Position numbers and translations under genes: made by a program. From Tuctoria greenei (lineage: Eukaryota; Streptophyta; Magnoliopsida; Poales; Poaceae), in contig JAYESD010000001.1 in the NCBI GenBank assembly GCA_036927565.1, positions 69,707,751 through 69,771,750 on the forward strand: 64,000 nt of DNA. Direction: 5' to 3'. The notes below the pieces were generated by a model, which was given only the letters and a program-made list of their open reading frames with translations, did not search any database and had not been told where the DNA came from. Positions 22,566-33,952 of this stretch are shown one piece after another. The stretch's first letter is position 1. Every line of letters starts with the position of its first letter.

Positions 22566-23220
22566 TTTTGTAAAATTTACAGAATTTTCTACTGCAACAT
22601 TTGTCCATAAATATTCCCTAAATGTCTTCATTACAATGAATTAATAGAGACATATCCAGTCTGTATCATATGAGTGAATATTGGTATCATGTAGGCCTAT
22701 TTGTAGGGGTTCCATGAAAATTTGTTTCATAACTTTCTCAGCTTTCCAGTTGCCACAATGGAATTTTGAAGTTTGGCTTAGTCATTGAAACATTTCATCG
22801 AACATGTGATGTGCTTGTATTCATCTTCAACCTTTAATCCTTCAAATCTAAGTCTTTTTCAACAAAATTTATGGAAAAGCTCAAGGGGAGACTTTTGTAA
22901 AATTTACAGAATTTTCTACTGCAAGATTTGGCCACAAATATTTCCTAAATTTCTTTTCTTACAATGAATTTACAGATACATAACAAGCGTGTATCATATG
23001 AGTGAATACTGATATCATGTAGGCTTGTTCATACGGGTTCCAAAAATTTTTGTTTCATAATTTTGTTAGCATCTCGGTGGCCACAATGGAATTTTGAAAT
23101 TCAGCTTAGTCATTGGAACATTTCATCGAACATGTCATGTGCTTGTTTTCATCTTCAACATTTAATCATTCAAATCTACGTATTTTTCTATAAAATTCAT
23201 GAAGGAGCTCAAGGGGAGGC
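22566..23220. repeat. Tandem duplication of about 327 bp
   Basis: Two imperfect head-to-tail copies, 22566-22892 and 22893-23220. Each begins TTTTGTAAAATTTACAGAA and ends with AGCTCAAGGGGAG. They lie between the TNP2 ATG and its apparent upstream promoter, so they are probably intron or leader sequence of the minus-strand transcript. No coding potential is seen. Confidence 0.8.
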
Positions 23221-23497
23221 TCAATTACATCTTGGGGAGTAGAAGGGGGGGGGGGGGGCTGTAGTCAAACTCAACAAAACTAAACTGAAAAACGTGACAC
23301 CAAACAATGGAAGTTGTTTGACAGTAGAAGCAGAAGCCTCTGCGAACCTTTTCTCTGTTTGAAGCCTGATGAACCGAAGAAAGGAATGGTGCACGCACAC
23401 TGGAAGTAGAGGAGTGGCCAAAAAGAGAAAATTTTGGCATTATGATGGCGTCGATGTAAAATCTCTCGGGTTAGGTTTTCTGCGGTGCCCAAAGAGC
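23221..23497 (-). other. Transcribed leader of the TNP2 gene (inferred)
   Basis: Lies just downstream (minus strand) of the TATA box at 23498-23509. It carries AAAACCTAACC and a short unassigned frame beginning MPKFSLFGHSS. A G14 run is at 23245-23258. It is probably 5' untranslated exon and intron; no family is recognised. Confidence 0.4.
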
Positions 23498-24250
23498 CTT
23501 TTATATAGTCGTCCATTTTCACAGGCGGGTTTTAATGACGAATCACCTGTGATAAGATTTTTCTTAGGCAGTTGTTGCTAAAGAACAGCTTGTGATAAAT
23601 GTCCGAGTCAGTTCTTCAGTTTTCTTTTTCCTTCTTTTTTATTTAGATTCCAATATAAATACTCAAACATGTATAGATTCTGCAAATTGAGTCCAAATTC
23701 GATGATACTTTTTTTCTATATTATTCAAAAATTTATATCTAACATTGTAAAACTTTTATAGCTAGCATTGTAAAATTGAGTCCAAATATTTTAAAACTTG
23801 TATAGCTAACATTGTATTTTTTTGGTAAATATCTAACTAATTTATATTCACACATTATTCACATTTTAATATCTCCTCAAAAAAAGGGGATCTTTCACTG
23901 AAATTGGTTTGTATGAACATACTGTCTTATTTATACATGTATGGATTTTTAAAATTTTCCCCAAGTGAAATTTAATGGGAATCTATAACTCTAAAGCATT
24001 TTACAAGGAAGTGGAATTTGGTCTTTTAAAAGGCCTCTCATTTTAATCAAGAATATTAATTAAGTCTAGATTTAGCACACAAAGGCACAGGCGATTGTTA
24101 CTGAATAACCACTTGAGATAAAGACATCTTCTCAGGCGGTTATTCTAACCGCCTGAGAAAAGTCGTCTACTCAGGCGGTTTTCATTAGGAACCGCTTGAG
24201 AAGATAGACGTCTATAAAACAGCGCTCTGCCTCCTCGGGAAAACCTAACC
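23470..24250. promoter_or_regulatory. Mirror-image divergent promoter region of the CACTA element
   Basis: On the minus strand CCGCCTGTGAAAATGGACG leads to TATATAAAAGG (23498-23509), with AAAACCTAACC about 29 bp later (23470-23480). On the plus strand CCGCTTGAGAAGATAGACG leads to TATAAAA (24213-24219), with AAAACCTAACC about 27 bp later (24240-24250). Both carry inverted copies of AACCGCCTG(T/A)GA upstream, a motif family typical of CACTA subterminal repeats (about 23525-23600 and 24085-24205). The 480 bp between them are AT-rich with no recognisable CACTA terminus. This fits either one element with a central bidirectional promoter or two eroded head-to-head elements. Confidence 0.6.
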
Positions 24251-25310
24251 GGGCGAGTTCACTTAGACGTCGTCAGGCTGTCGAAATTTCATTTGCTTCC
24301 AAGCCCTTGCTGCCCTCACCGCCGATTTTCACCCTCGCCGCTGAGCTTAGACATCACCGCACCCCGTCGCCATCGAGCTCTGTGATCATCGTCGTTGCCG
24401 TGTCCAGTACATCCGCCTTTTTCCTCCCTTCTCTGTCCCTTGCGCCGCTTCCTTCCCTCCTCCGTCCCCGTGCCGCCTCCCTCCTCGCCCTCGCCTTTGG
24501 CCGAGTGTCCTCGCCGTCGCACCCGCGCGCTCCCCGTGCTGCCTCCTCCTTCCCGGCACTACCCCCACAGTGTGCTGCCCCCTCCCAACCTTCTCCTACT
24601 GATGACACTCAGTGTACTAGATTGTTTATTTCTTGATTTTCTAAGTTTGATTTGGTATTGTTAGGAACCTCTAGCGTTTGTAATTTTAGTGGCGTATGGA
24701 ATCGAGATTCCATTATGTGAAATGTGTCTTGTTTATTTTAGGATTGTAGAGAGGTCAAGAAACTCTCGCTTTTCTTTGTGGTACTGACCCCTTTGTAGAG
24801 AGAGAGAGAGAAAGAGGGATGGGAGAGAGATGTGACACAAAGTACCACCACAAAAAATCCAGTTTTTGTAATAGCTATTTTGTCTTTTGTAACTTCAGTA
24901 TAGCGTATCAGAATAGGGAGGCTATTGTGTGAAATGGCTCGTCTTTTTTCACTAGGAAAATAAAGTACTACCACCAAGCACTCCAGCTTCGTTTATAGCT
25001 ACTTTATTTCTTATAATTTCATTGGCGGATGGAATTGGGATACTATCATTTGGAATGTGTCTTGTCTTTTGTCACTAATAAATGCCAACTGTCCTATCTT
25101 TAAGAAGCTAAATTTATATTACAATTACAATTAAGAACACTATCAAGATTAAGTTCATGAGGGTTTTGGTAACCTAAACCCTCATGAACACTATCTGAGA
25201 GTCTCAAGAAGTTTAAGATTTAAGTTTTGCAGCTATTATTTCTTTATCAGGTGTATTCAATTTTGATTGTTTCCTGATACTCCCTACATTTCAAAATAAT
25301 TTTGATCTAG
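24251..25310 (+). other. 5' untranslated region and intron of plus-strand CACTA gene
   Basis: The first 350 bp (24290-24600) are strikingly GC-rich and pyrimidine-rich compared with neighbours and have open frames on both strands without family motifs. From 24660 the sequence is AT-rich with three imperfect repeats of a TTTGTAATTTTAGTGGCG-like unit near 24675, 24885 and 25010. The segment ends in TTTTGATCTAG, a good splice acceptor just before the ATG at 25312. I read it as a leader exon plus intron. Confidence 0.5.
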
Positions 25311-25355
25311 CATGGAAAGACTTAAGAAGACTGCTGCTGGAAGTAACAATGAAGA
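25311..25355 (+). pseudogene. First coding exon of CACTA second gene, part 1
   Basis: ATG at 25312 (MERLKKTAAGSNN), one base after an AG acceptor. Copia element B interrupts it after 44 nt. Removing that element and one copy of the target duplication joins it in frame to 33621-33747, giving a 57-codon exon that ends at a GT donor (33748). Confidence 0.7.
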
Positions 25356-25931
25356 TGTAGGATCGAATTGCACGTGAAAAGCTAACGGGGGGGGGGGGGG
25401 GGGGGTGAATGGTAGATTTAAAAAATCTTACGCAGCGGAAACAATTAAATCCCAACCCCTTCGGCAGAAAAACGATCTGTTAAAGAAATCATGTGTGAGA
25501 CTAATCTAAATGTGTTTCACCAGGACAAAAGTGATATATATCAAATCCGTCGAGAGAAACTCAAGTTATGATCGAAAGATCGAACAAAGGTCAATCTGTC
25601 CTACCAGAGAAAAACAGTTCTGGAATGCTGTAAAGAAACTCGTGTAGATCGGAAACAACAAATCCAATGATCGTGAAATTTTGAAAGATGATAGATAATC
25701 AAGTTGTGAAGATAACCCAAAAAGAATCACATCAATTGGATCAGTAAAACTCGAGTTATGATAAAACCACCAACGAAAGGTAGTGCTGTCCAGAAACTCG
25801 ACGAGTAAAACTTGTCTGGAACAAGTTGGACGAACAAGGCACAAAAGTTCCCTCAAACAACGAATTTTATTCAATAGAACACAAGAGGAAAAGCCCCAAA
25901 GTCATTCACCACGAGCTTTGGCTTCCCTTGC

Positions 25932-25938
25932 TTATATA
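25932..25938 (-). promoter_or_regulatory. LTR TATA box of copia B
   Basis: The minus strand reads GGTTATATAAGCAAGG. Because the matching part of the 5' LTR is deleted, the only promoter copy left is in the 3' LTR. Confidence 0.6.
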
Positions 25939-26699
25939 ACCAGCCCTTAGGCCAACCCAATCTCAACTAGGACTCCAATCCTACTTCGATCACAAATCGA
26001 AACTTTCCATAACTACTTAGGACTCTTCTATACGCAAATAGAAGCAATCTTAAGACTTCCAAACACCTTAGGAACGTATCCCACATTCCTAAACAACTCA
26101 AATTCGTGACCCACACGAAATCCTATCATAACCAACTCGATACTTTCTATATCGAGCCATAACCGACTCTGCCGCAGCCAAAATCATCAACTGATACAAT
26201 ACGATCCTTCCAACCAGATCTTTCCATCCATAAACCATCTTCGGAACCATGTTGCCACATCATGAACCACATGCATATGTGCAAACACCTTCCTTCAACA
26301 TCCTTTAACCTTCATATGCACTGCCCTTGATTCAATCATCCTGCGCGACCTCCTGACCCGCTCGACCACAATTTCTCCTGAATTTGGTTGTTGGAACCTC
26401 ATCTCCTCCCGGAGACTAGTCCAAAGGATCCTGTCACCAGCCATGACTTAAACTCAAGCAACACCTGCACATGAACAAACAACCAATCCGTACGAGCCCA
26501 AGTCCGTGACTTGACTCAAGTAAGTTCCGAACACAACACCTTACGTGAGCACCTCACATAAGCATGTTGCAAAGCATAGCAAAACGATATCAGCCATATC
26601 AACCAAAATGCACCAAAAACTTAGCAATTGAATACTAAGCAATCTTTCTGACAATGTAAAGCAAGTTTGAAACATTTCACAGTAAAAGCAGGAACTTTG

Positions 26700-27060
26700 C
26701 GATCAAGCTCTGAACCTAACCAAAGCTAACCGGAGCTTGTACCGGAGCTTACCAAAGCAAGTACAACCTAGCGCCGGAGCTTACCAAAGCTAGTACAACC
26801 TAGCACCAGAGCTATGAAAAACTAGTTGGAACTAGTCATCCCAAAAGTCGGAGCTAGAAAAACATGTCGGAGCTAACCAACATAAGTCGGACCTAGCAAA
26901 ACATATCGGAACTTAACAAAGACATGACAGAGCTATCAAGTACATGCCAGAGCTATCAAAGACATGCCGGAGCTAAAGACAAAGCTCACCGGATCTACCC
27001 AAAAACATGTCGGACCTAGACAAAGCAAGTTGGACCTATTGTCGGACCTTGCAGAAGCTT
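26700..27060. repeat. Array of CGGAGCTA motifs
   Basis: Degenerate tandem units built on ACATGTCGGAGCTAACCAA or GCCGGAGCTTACCAAAG, roughly every 20-25 bp. They recur in the truncated partner LTR at 33215-33540. They occupy the U3 position, as the CGGACTAGTCCG array does in copia A. Confidence 0.85.
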
Positions 27061-27154
27061 GGAGCTAGAGTCGAACCTTGCTAAAAAGATGTTATGGCAG
27101 CATTCAAAACTTTTATTATCAAAGCCAATGTATTCAACACACATAGGTCTCACA

Positions 27155-28106
27155 ATCTCCCCCTTGATGAATGCATTGGCAACACCATTTAAATACGAAC
27201 ATTGGCATGAAAAGTTTTGAAAACACTTTTCCCTTTTTTGAAAATCAAATGAGATAGAAAATAAATTTCTCCCCCTATACATATTTCTGCCCCTTGCATA
27301 ATTCACCATATTATCTTTCCTCCTTTGACAATGTATTCAGCAAGGTTTAAAAGAGAAATTTTAATTATTATGAGCATATTATAACATATACATATAAAAC
27401 AAATCTCATCCAAATCATACTATCAAGTAACTTACACTATCACAACAATGAGATACATAAAGTAGTGTAAGCCATGCTAGAGATCAAATGTAATTTTCAA
27501 TTTAAGCAAGTCATGATCTCACAAACTTAACATTTCCATATTTGAAAGCATGACACTTGTTGCTGCATTTATTATTTTTCAAAGCACAAATTTAGATCAT
27601 ATGATATTTGCAAGAGATTATATGCGCATCTACCTTATTCTAACCAACCAAGCCAAGCCAATGTCATTTGACAATCAGAAGCTTAAGGACATGATTTTAG
27701 TCATACACAATTTCTTCCAAGTTCATATCTAAGTGCAATGATAAGCCATCTCAAAAGAAAAAGTGTGGTGCATGCATATTCTCTTGATATTTTCTCCACT
27801 TATGTTTATTCATAAAAACTCAACATGTGAGTTGATTACTTGATTAATTCTTTATGATTCAAAACACTTGTGAGCATGCAACAAGTTCAAGACAGCAAGA
27901 AAGTTCGACCATGACCATATTTAGTGTAAGTAATTATTCCAATTACTAGACATGGCAAAAACTACAAAATGTATAACACGAGTAATGTAGTAAGAACTTT
28001 CAGTATGTAAAAGGAATGACAAAGTCATATATGTATGAAATACTATGCTCATATTATTTTAATTTCAGATTCACACATAGACTTCTAGGGTTTGAAAAAC
28101 TCCCCC
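27155..28106 (-). other. Polypurine tract and non-coding 3' spacer of copia B
   Basis: The polypurine tract (minus: TCATCAAGGGGGAGAT) is at 27155-27170. The rest is AT-rich with no env-like frame, unlike copia A. Confidence 0.7.
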
Positions 28107-29773
28107 TCAACGTAATCCATGAGGATGCATAACCCCTATTTCACTACGAATGAAACAAAAACGAGTGAAATCCAAAGGTTTTGTAAAAATGTCAGCCAAT
28201 TGTTGTTCGGTATCTACATGGTGAAGCACAATGTTTCCTTTCTCAACATTACCACAGAGAAAGTGATACCTAATATAAATGTGCTTAGTTCTAGAATGTT
28301 GCACAAGTTTTTTAGCAATGCAAATAGCACTAGTGTTATCACAAAATAGTGGAACACTATCTAGATCAACCCCATAGTCCTTAAGTGTTTGAACAATCCA
28401 AAGAATTTGTGAGCAAGCACTAGCAGCAGCTACATATTCAGATTCGGCTGTGGATTGTGCAACTAAATCTTGTTTTCTAGAGGACCAAGCAACAAGTGAA
28501 TTACTAAGAAAATGACAAGCGCCGGAAGTACTTTTCCTATCAATCCTACAACCTCCAAAATCAGCATCGGAAAAAGCTTTCAAAGTAACGGTTGAGGAAG
28601 AAGGAAGAAAAATGCCAAATTCTTGAGTTCCATGTAAGTACCTGAGAATCCTTTTGACGGCTTGACGATGTGAAGCACGTGGGGAAGCTTGAAACTGTGC
28701 ACAAAGACATATGTTGAATTGTATGTCTGGTCTTGATGTCGTGAGGTACAAAAGTGATCCTATCATGCTTCTATATTCTTTTTGATCTACATGTTCACCA
28801 TCTTCATCAAGTTCAAGTGTTGTTGCTTTTCCCATTGGTGTCCGAAGAGGCTTGCTTTTGTCCATGTTGAAGCGCCTTAGGAGGTCTTTTGTATTCTTCG
28901 TTTGATGAATAAAGGTACCATCCTTGGTTTGCTTGATTTGTAGCGCCAAAAAGTACGTGAGTTCTCCCATCATACTCATCTCAAATTCTGAAATCATCAT
29001 AGCTGAAAACTTGGACACAAGATCATGAGAAGCACAACCAAAGATAATATCATCCACATACACTTGAATGAATAATGAGTCAATGCCATGCTTAAGCACA
29101 AAAAGAGTTTTATCAACCTTGCCCATGGTAAACCCCTTTTCAAGTAAGAATGTTTCTAACCTATCATACCATGCTATAGGTGCTTGTTTGAGACAGTACA
29201 AGGTTTTGGATAGTTTGTAAACACGATTAAGAAAATATGAATTTTCAAAACCCGGTGGTTGTTTGACATAAACCTCCTCATCTATGTAGCCACTGAGAAA
29301 AGCACTTTTAACATCCATTTGATATAGCTTAAAACCTTTAGATGCAGCAAAAGCGATCAAAATTCTTATGGCTTCTAATCTAGCAACAGGAGCAAAAGTT
29401 TCATCAAAATCTAGACCTTGAACTTGAGTGAAACCTTGAGCAACCAACCTAGCCTTATTCCTAACCACAACCCCATCCTCACTTTGTTTATTTTAAACAC
29501 CCGTTTAGTTCCAATTAAAGTGTGACCTTGAGGTGGAGGTACAAGTTTCCAAACATTATTTCTTTCAAAATTTTCTAACTCTTTTTGCATGGCAATAATC
29601 CAAGATTCATTAGTGAGTGCGTGTGATATATCTTTGGGTTCAAAAGAAGCAACAAAAGCAGAATGAGTATGAGAGTTTGGATCGCAAAACCTAGACTGTG
29701 TAACTCGTTCGTGCAAGCTTCCAATAATCTGTTGTGGAGGATGAATTTTGAGAACCCGGAGGGGAGTGGACAC
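28107..29773 (-). pseudogene. Reverse transcriptase and RNase H of copia B
   Basis: An N-terminal piece (29411-29773; SHALTNESWIIAMQKEL and TLIGTKRVFKINK) is frameshifted relative to a long open piece (28107-29468, 453 codons). The long piece has LDFDETFAPVARLEAIR, LYQMDVKSAFLSG, the intact catalytic motif YVDDIIFG, GELTYFLALQIKQ, RPDIQFNICLCAQFQ, and RNase H with KAFSDADFGG, TAESEYVAAASA and QLADIFTKPLD. The catalytic core looks intact, but the frameshift near 29470 and the loss of the 5' end make the element defective. Confidence 0.88.
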
Positions 29774-30329
29774 TTCACAAGCTTCTTATTCTTCATGCTC
29801 ATCACAAGTCGATGAGATTGTGACTTGAGGAGGATCTGGATTAGCAATGGTGGTTGTCTGTGCTGGCTGTGAATCAAAATTAGGAGCTCGAACAATGTCA
29901 TTAGCTGCTGAATTTTCAGCCAGCAGCTCCACCTCTTCGTCATCTTCAACGAAAATACTCCCCCCCCCCTACGGATATGGATCTGTACCTGCAGTGTTTG
30001 AACTAGTACCTTGGATAGCTTCATCAAAAGACACTTCACAAGTCTGCACAATTTTGTTAGTGTCAAGTAAAAGGACACGGTAGCCTCTAGTATGAGATGG
30101 ATAACCAAGAAACATGCCATCAATGGATCTAGGTTCAAATTTATCAAGATTACCATGTTTCTTAATAAAGAATTTGCAACCAAAGACCCAAAAGTGCGTA
30201 ACACTAGGCCTATGTCCAAACCGGAGCTCATATGGGGTTTTACCTAGCTTAGCGCGCAAAAAAAACACGATTTCAGACATAACAAGCGGTTGCAATCGCA
30301 TCAGCCCAAAATTTCCTAGGAGTTTGATA

Positions 30330-31286
30330 TTAATCAAGCATAGTCCTAGCCATCTCAACTAAGGTTTTGTTCTTTATTTCTACAACACCATTTTGTTGAG
30401 GTACATATGGTGAAGAAAATTGATGATCTATTCCATTTTCAGCACAAAAGTGATCAAAAGATTGATTTTTAAATTTGGTTCCGTTATCACTTCTAATTGC
30501 CTTTAAAGATCCTGGGTTATCAATTGATAATCTAAGAAATAAAGTTCTAAAGTGACCAAAAGCTTCATTCTTAGACGCCATAAAGTAAACCCAAGAGTAT
30601 CTAGAATAATCATCAACAATAACAAGAACATACCATTTACCTCTGAAGGATTGAACACGTGAAGGTCCTACGATGTCAAGGTGCAAAAGTTGACCCGGTT
30701 CAGTTGTCATGATCATCGTGAGAGGAGTATGTGAACCTGCAACCATCTTAGCATGTCTACCAGAAGAGCACACAATTTCTTTATCCCATTTAAGTTTAGG
30801 CAGCCCACGTATGCGATCAAGAGCACTAACACACGTTAGGTGATCAAAGCCTACGTGACCAAGTCTACGATGCCAAAAATATAAGTTCTTTGAATCATTA
30901 GCAACTAGACACCTATGCTTAGAGGATGACATATCAAAATCAGCTTTAAAAACTCTTCCAAACCGAGACATTTTAAAAATAAGCTCACTATTTGAACCTA
31001 CAACTTTGCAACAGTTTTTATTGAAAATAATTTCCTGATTTTCATCTAGCAATTGTGAAATGGAAAGCAAGTTGTATTTCTAATTTTTGACAAGTGCCAC
31101 ATCCTTCGAAGTATAGTGATCATTTACTCTAACCGAACCCTTAGCAATTATAGGAGTTGAAGAATTATCGGCAAAAGTAACATTCTCTACACGTGACACA
31201 AAAGAGAGGGAGGAGAACCAATCTTTGTTACCGGTCATGTGGCGTGAGCAACCTGAATCCACAATCCAAATGTTCTCCTTCCTCAA
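30330..31286 (-). pseudogene. Protease and integrase of copia B
   Basis: Protease active site WIVDSGCSRHMTG (31080-31286). A stop separates it from integrase (30330-31070). The zinc domain has WHRRLGHVGF, then CSSGRHAKM where a second zinc-binding Cys is expected (Cys to Gly). The core keeps HLDIVGP, IRSDNGTKF and PQQNGVVEIKN, so the three acidic catalytic residues are present. The hinge between integrase and RT (29774-30330) is open in the wrong frames only. Confidence 0.8.
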
Positions 31287-31474
31287 ATGTGTAACCTACG
31301 TAGAAGCACAATACGTCGATGACTCAATACTGGGGTTAGTCAAAAGGCATTTAGGTATCCAGTACTGAGTCACAAGACGTGCAGCAGGAAAAACACGCGA
31401 AAGCTGAGATAAAACAGCAGGTTTATGAATCAGAGTTTTAGGTTTTTTATTCTTAAGTACTGACCTATAAGGTG

Positions 31475-33195
31475 TTACTTGTGTAGCACAAAAATCAATA
31501 GCTCCGGAGGCAAAAACAGAAGGTCCGGAGGTAAACTTTGAATGTTTTGACTCATAACAGCAGGTTGCATGTTCCTGGCATTCGGTTTAATATGTGCAGC
31601 AAATTCTGCATGAAAGTTATGAGATCTAGCAATCATTCTCTCCCTTTTCTGTTGTTTAGCTAGTCTATAACAAAAATCTATGACATGACCATCTCTACCA
31701 CAGTAGGTACAATGAAATTTAACTTTGTGTTCATGTCTAGATGAGCAAGCAATATTTTTATTTGAAACCGAATGAGACAACACTCCTGCAGATTTGAAAA
31801 CCACTTCTTTTTTGTTTAGAAACTATTTGAATCAAACCACTTTCTAATGACTTTAGAATTTTAGGTTGATGTGCCTTAGAATGAGCATGAGAATCAAAAC
31901 CTAAACCAGGTTTATCATTGCAAGACTTGAAAGAATTCAGTAGCAAGTTTAGGTTCTTGTTCCCATTACAAAACCGATCTAATGTCCTATGCATGTTATC
32001 AAGTTTATTGGACAGATCAAGGCAATTTTCACATGAAGTTTTTCCTTTTAATTTGAAATTGGAACAATATTTAGCTTCATGAGAATGTAAAGCATTATTC
32101 AATATTAAAATTTCAATCATAGCATCTTTTAGTTTCTTTTCAAGATCATCACAACTAGAACAATGCAAATCAATTGTAGAACAAGAAGCATCTTTTAAGT
32201 TTCAAATGTCAAGTACAGCAAGCTTTTTGTTCTTTTCAATTTCAAGTTCAAGTCTATCTAGAATGGAGGAATGTGCAGTTCTTAATATAGACAATTGTTC
32301 ACAGATTAAATCACACGAGGGACAAGAATCATCACTAGGAATCAAGGTTTTCAAATGGTTGATTTCAGATTCTAGTGATTCAATTTTAGCAGCATTATCC
32401 CAAAGTTTTTTGTCGTTTTTCTTAACAATAATAGTTGCACGAGAAATAGCATCACACATTTCATTGCAGGTAGAACATACCTCATTGTCGTCACTGTTGT
32501 GTTCTGCATCCTCCTGACTTGATCTTGATCTTGTTTTGCCCGCCATGAAGCATAAGTTGGCCAGGTCGTCATCATCTTCATCACTTTTAAAGTCTACATC
32601 ACTTGAACTGAGTTCTTGAAGTCCGGTGATGAAGCTGTTAATCATCTTGCGTCCTATGGTACCCTTCTTTTTCTTGTTGGGATTTCCAGAGGAGGTCTTG
32701 ACCTTGTTCTGTTTTTCTTCACGGATAGTAGGACCGGAAAGGTTAGGGCATTCTGTATGAAAGTGTCCTGTCTTACCACATTCAAAACAGCGTTGAGGTC
32801 CGGAGCTTCCTCTCCTTCTAGTTCTCACATTTTGCAATGCTTTTGAGAATGTAGTAGAGATGAGTGCTAACTCCTCTTCTAGAAATTCCTTGATCTGCTC
32901 CAGGGTTAGTGAGGACAACAAAGCAAGAATATTGCAAGATGATGATTGGCCAGAGCTAGGCATGTCACGTTGTGAGACAAATGCAATAGACTTATTTGGG
33001 TTCTTACGTGATAAGATGTCAATTTCATGAGTTTTTAGTTTAGAAAAAAGCACATCTAATGTAAGAGAACTCATGACAGTTGATTCATGAATAAATGTTA
33101 CTTTAATCTCCCAAATTGACATGTCTAATGCACTAATAAGTTGCCTAGCATTCTCAGCATCAGAAAAGTTAACATTGACACTACGTAAGTTGCTG
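31475..33195 (-). pseudogene. Gag region of copia B, N-terminus deleted
   Basis: Three frames in the minus direction. The first (32202-33122, open upstream to about 33195) has LTLDVLFSKLKTHEID and the knuckle CFECGKTGHFHTEC, then acidic and heptad-rich segments. The second (31758-32168) is a coiled-coil-like spacer. The third (31475-31804) has a second knuckle CTYCGRDGHVIDFC. Two knuckles separated by a long spacer are usual for SIRE-type gag. The UBN2 core is missing because of the deletion at about 33200, where TACGTAGTGTCA is directly repeated 5-6 bp apart. Confidence 0.8.
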
Positions 33196-33206
33196 ACACT
33201 ACGTAA

Positions 33207-33615
33207 ACTTTGTTATCAAGCTCCGAGCCTAACCAAAACTAACCGGAGCTTGTGCCGGAGCTTACCAAAGCTAGTACAACCTAGCGCCGGAGCTAACCAA
33301 AACTAGTCGGAACTAGTCATCCCAAAAGTCGGAGCTAGAAAAACATGTCGGAGCTAACAAACATAAGTCGGACCTAGCAAAACATATCAGAGCTTAACAA
33401 AGACATGTCGGAGCTATTAAAGACATGCCGGAGTTAAAGACAAAGCTCACCGGAGCTACCCAAAAACATGTCGGACCTAGACAAAGCAAGTCAGACCTAT
33501 TATCGGACCTTGCAGAAGCTTGGAGATAGAGTCAGACCTTGCTAAAAAGATGTTATGGCAACATTCAAAACTTTTATTATCAAAGCCAATGTATTCAGCA
33601 CACATAGGTCTCACA
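33207..33615 (-). repeat. Truncated 5' LTR of copia B
   Basis: 409 bp matching about 26690-27154, including the CGGAGCTA array and the TAGGTCTCACA terminus. The promoter-proximal two thirds are gone. Confidence 0.85.
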
Positions 33616-33620
33616 AAAGA

Positions 33621-33747
33621 AGGCAATATGGAGTTTAGTGACTCCAGCAGTTCAGACTCCTTTCACAGCCCATCAGATCATTTTTCAAATATAATAATTA
33701 AAAAGACTTCAGAGGATCTCGACCACGAATATAATCCTCCTGACGAG
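33621..33747 (+). pseudogene. First coding exon of CACTA second gene, part 2
   Basis: Continues 25355 in frame (NMEFSDSSSSDSF, then SEDLDHEYNPPDE). It ends GACGAG before GTATGG, a canonical donor. Serine-rich and acidic; no family assignment for this segment alone. Confidence 0.65.
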
Positions 33748-33952
33748 GTATGGATCATTAATTTTATCTTTAGTAGTTCAAGTTAATATTGGTTGTCAAG
33801 CATGTGAAGTCTTATAATTCTTTTCCACCTAGCTTAATTGCTAAGACAATGAGGTGACTTCGACACCTAAAACCGCAAAAGGTTCTCCAATGGTTGAATC
33901 CTCAGGTTTACTCAAGCAAAAACGAGGGCAATGAGGTCCCAATAAGGGTCCC

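Larger units (their letters stand above)
25356..27154 (-). repeat. 3' LTR of copia B
   Basis: 1,799 bp, from TGTAGGATCGAATTG to TAGGTCTCACA. It contains G19 at 25387-25405, a minus-strand TATA box (TATATAA, 25932-25938) and a motif array at 26700-27060. Confidence 0.88.
25356..33615 (-). mobile_element. SIRE-type Ty1/copia retrotransposon B, 5' end deleted
   Basis: Minus-strand copia element. Its 3' LTR is complete (25356-27154); its 5' LTR survives only as 33207-33615. Flanks are GAAGA (25351-25355) and AAAGA (33616-33620), a target duplication with one mismatch. Order in the minus direction is gag with two CCHC knuckles, protease, integrase, RT and RNase H, then about 0.94 kb of non-coding DNA before the polypurine tract. 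One deletion removed the primer site, the gag N-terminus and about 1.35 kb of LTR. Its LTR sequence is unrelated to copia A. Confidence 0.88.

Noticed and set aside
23581..24060. CACTA termini between the divergent promoters
   Set aside because: I looked for CACTA or TAGTG tips on both strands and saw only a lone CACTG, so no terminus is annotated there.
24307..24636. Serine/proline-rich frame on the plus strand, with overlapping minus-strand frames
   Set aside because: Open in several frames because of GC-rich composition. No motif, and it lies where a leader exon is expected.
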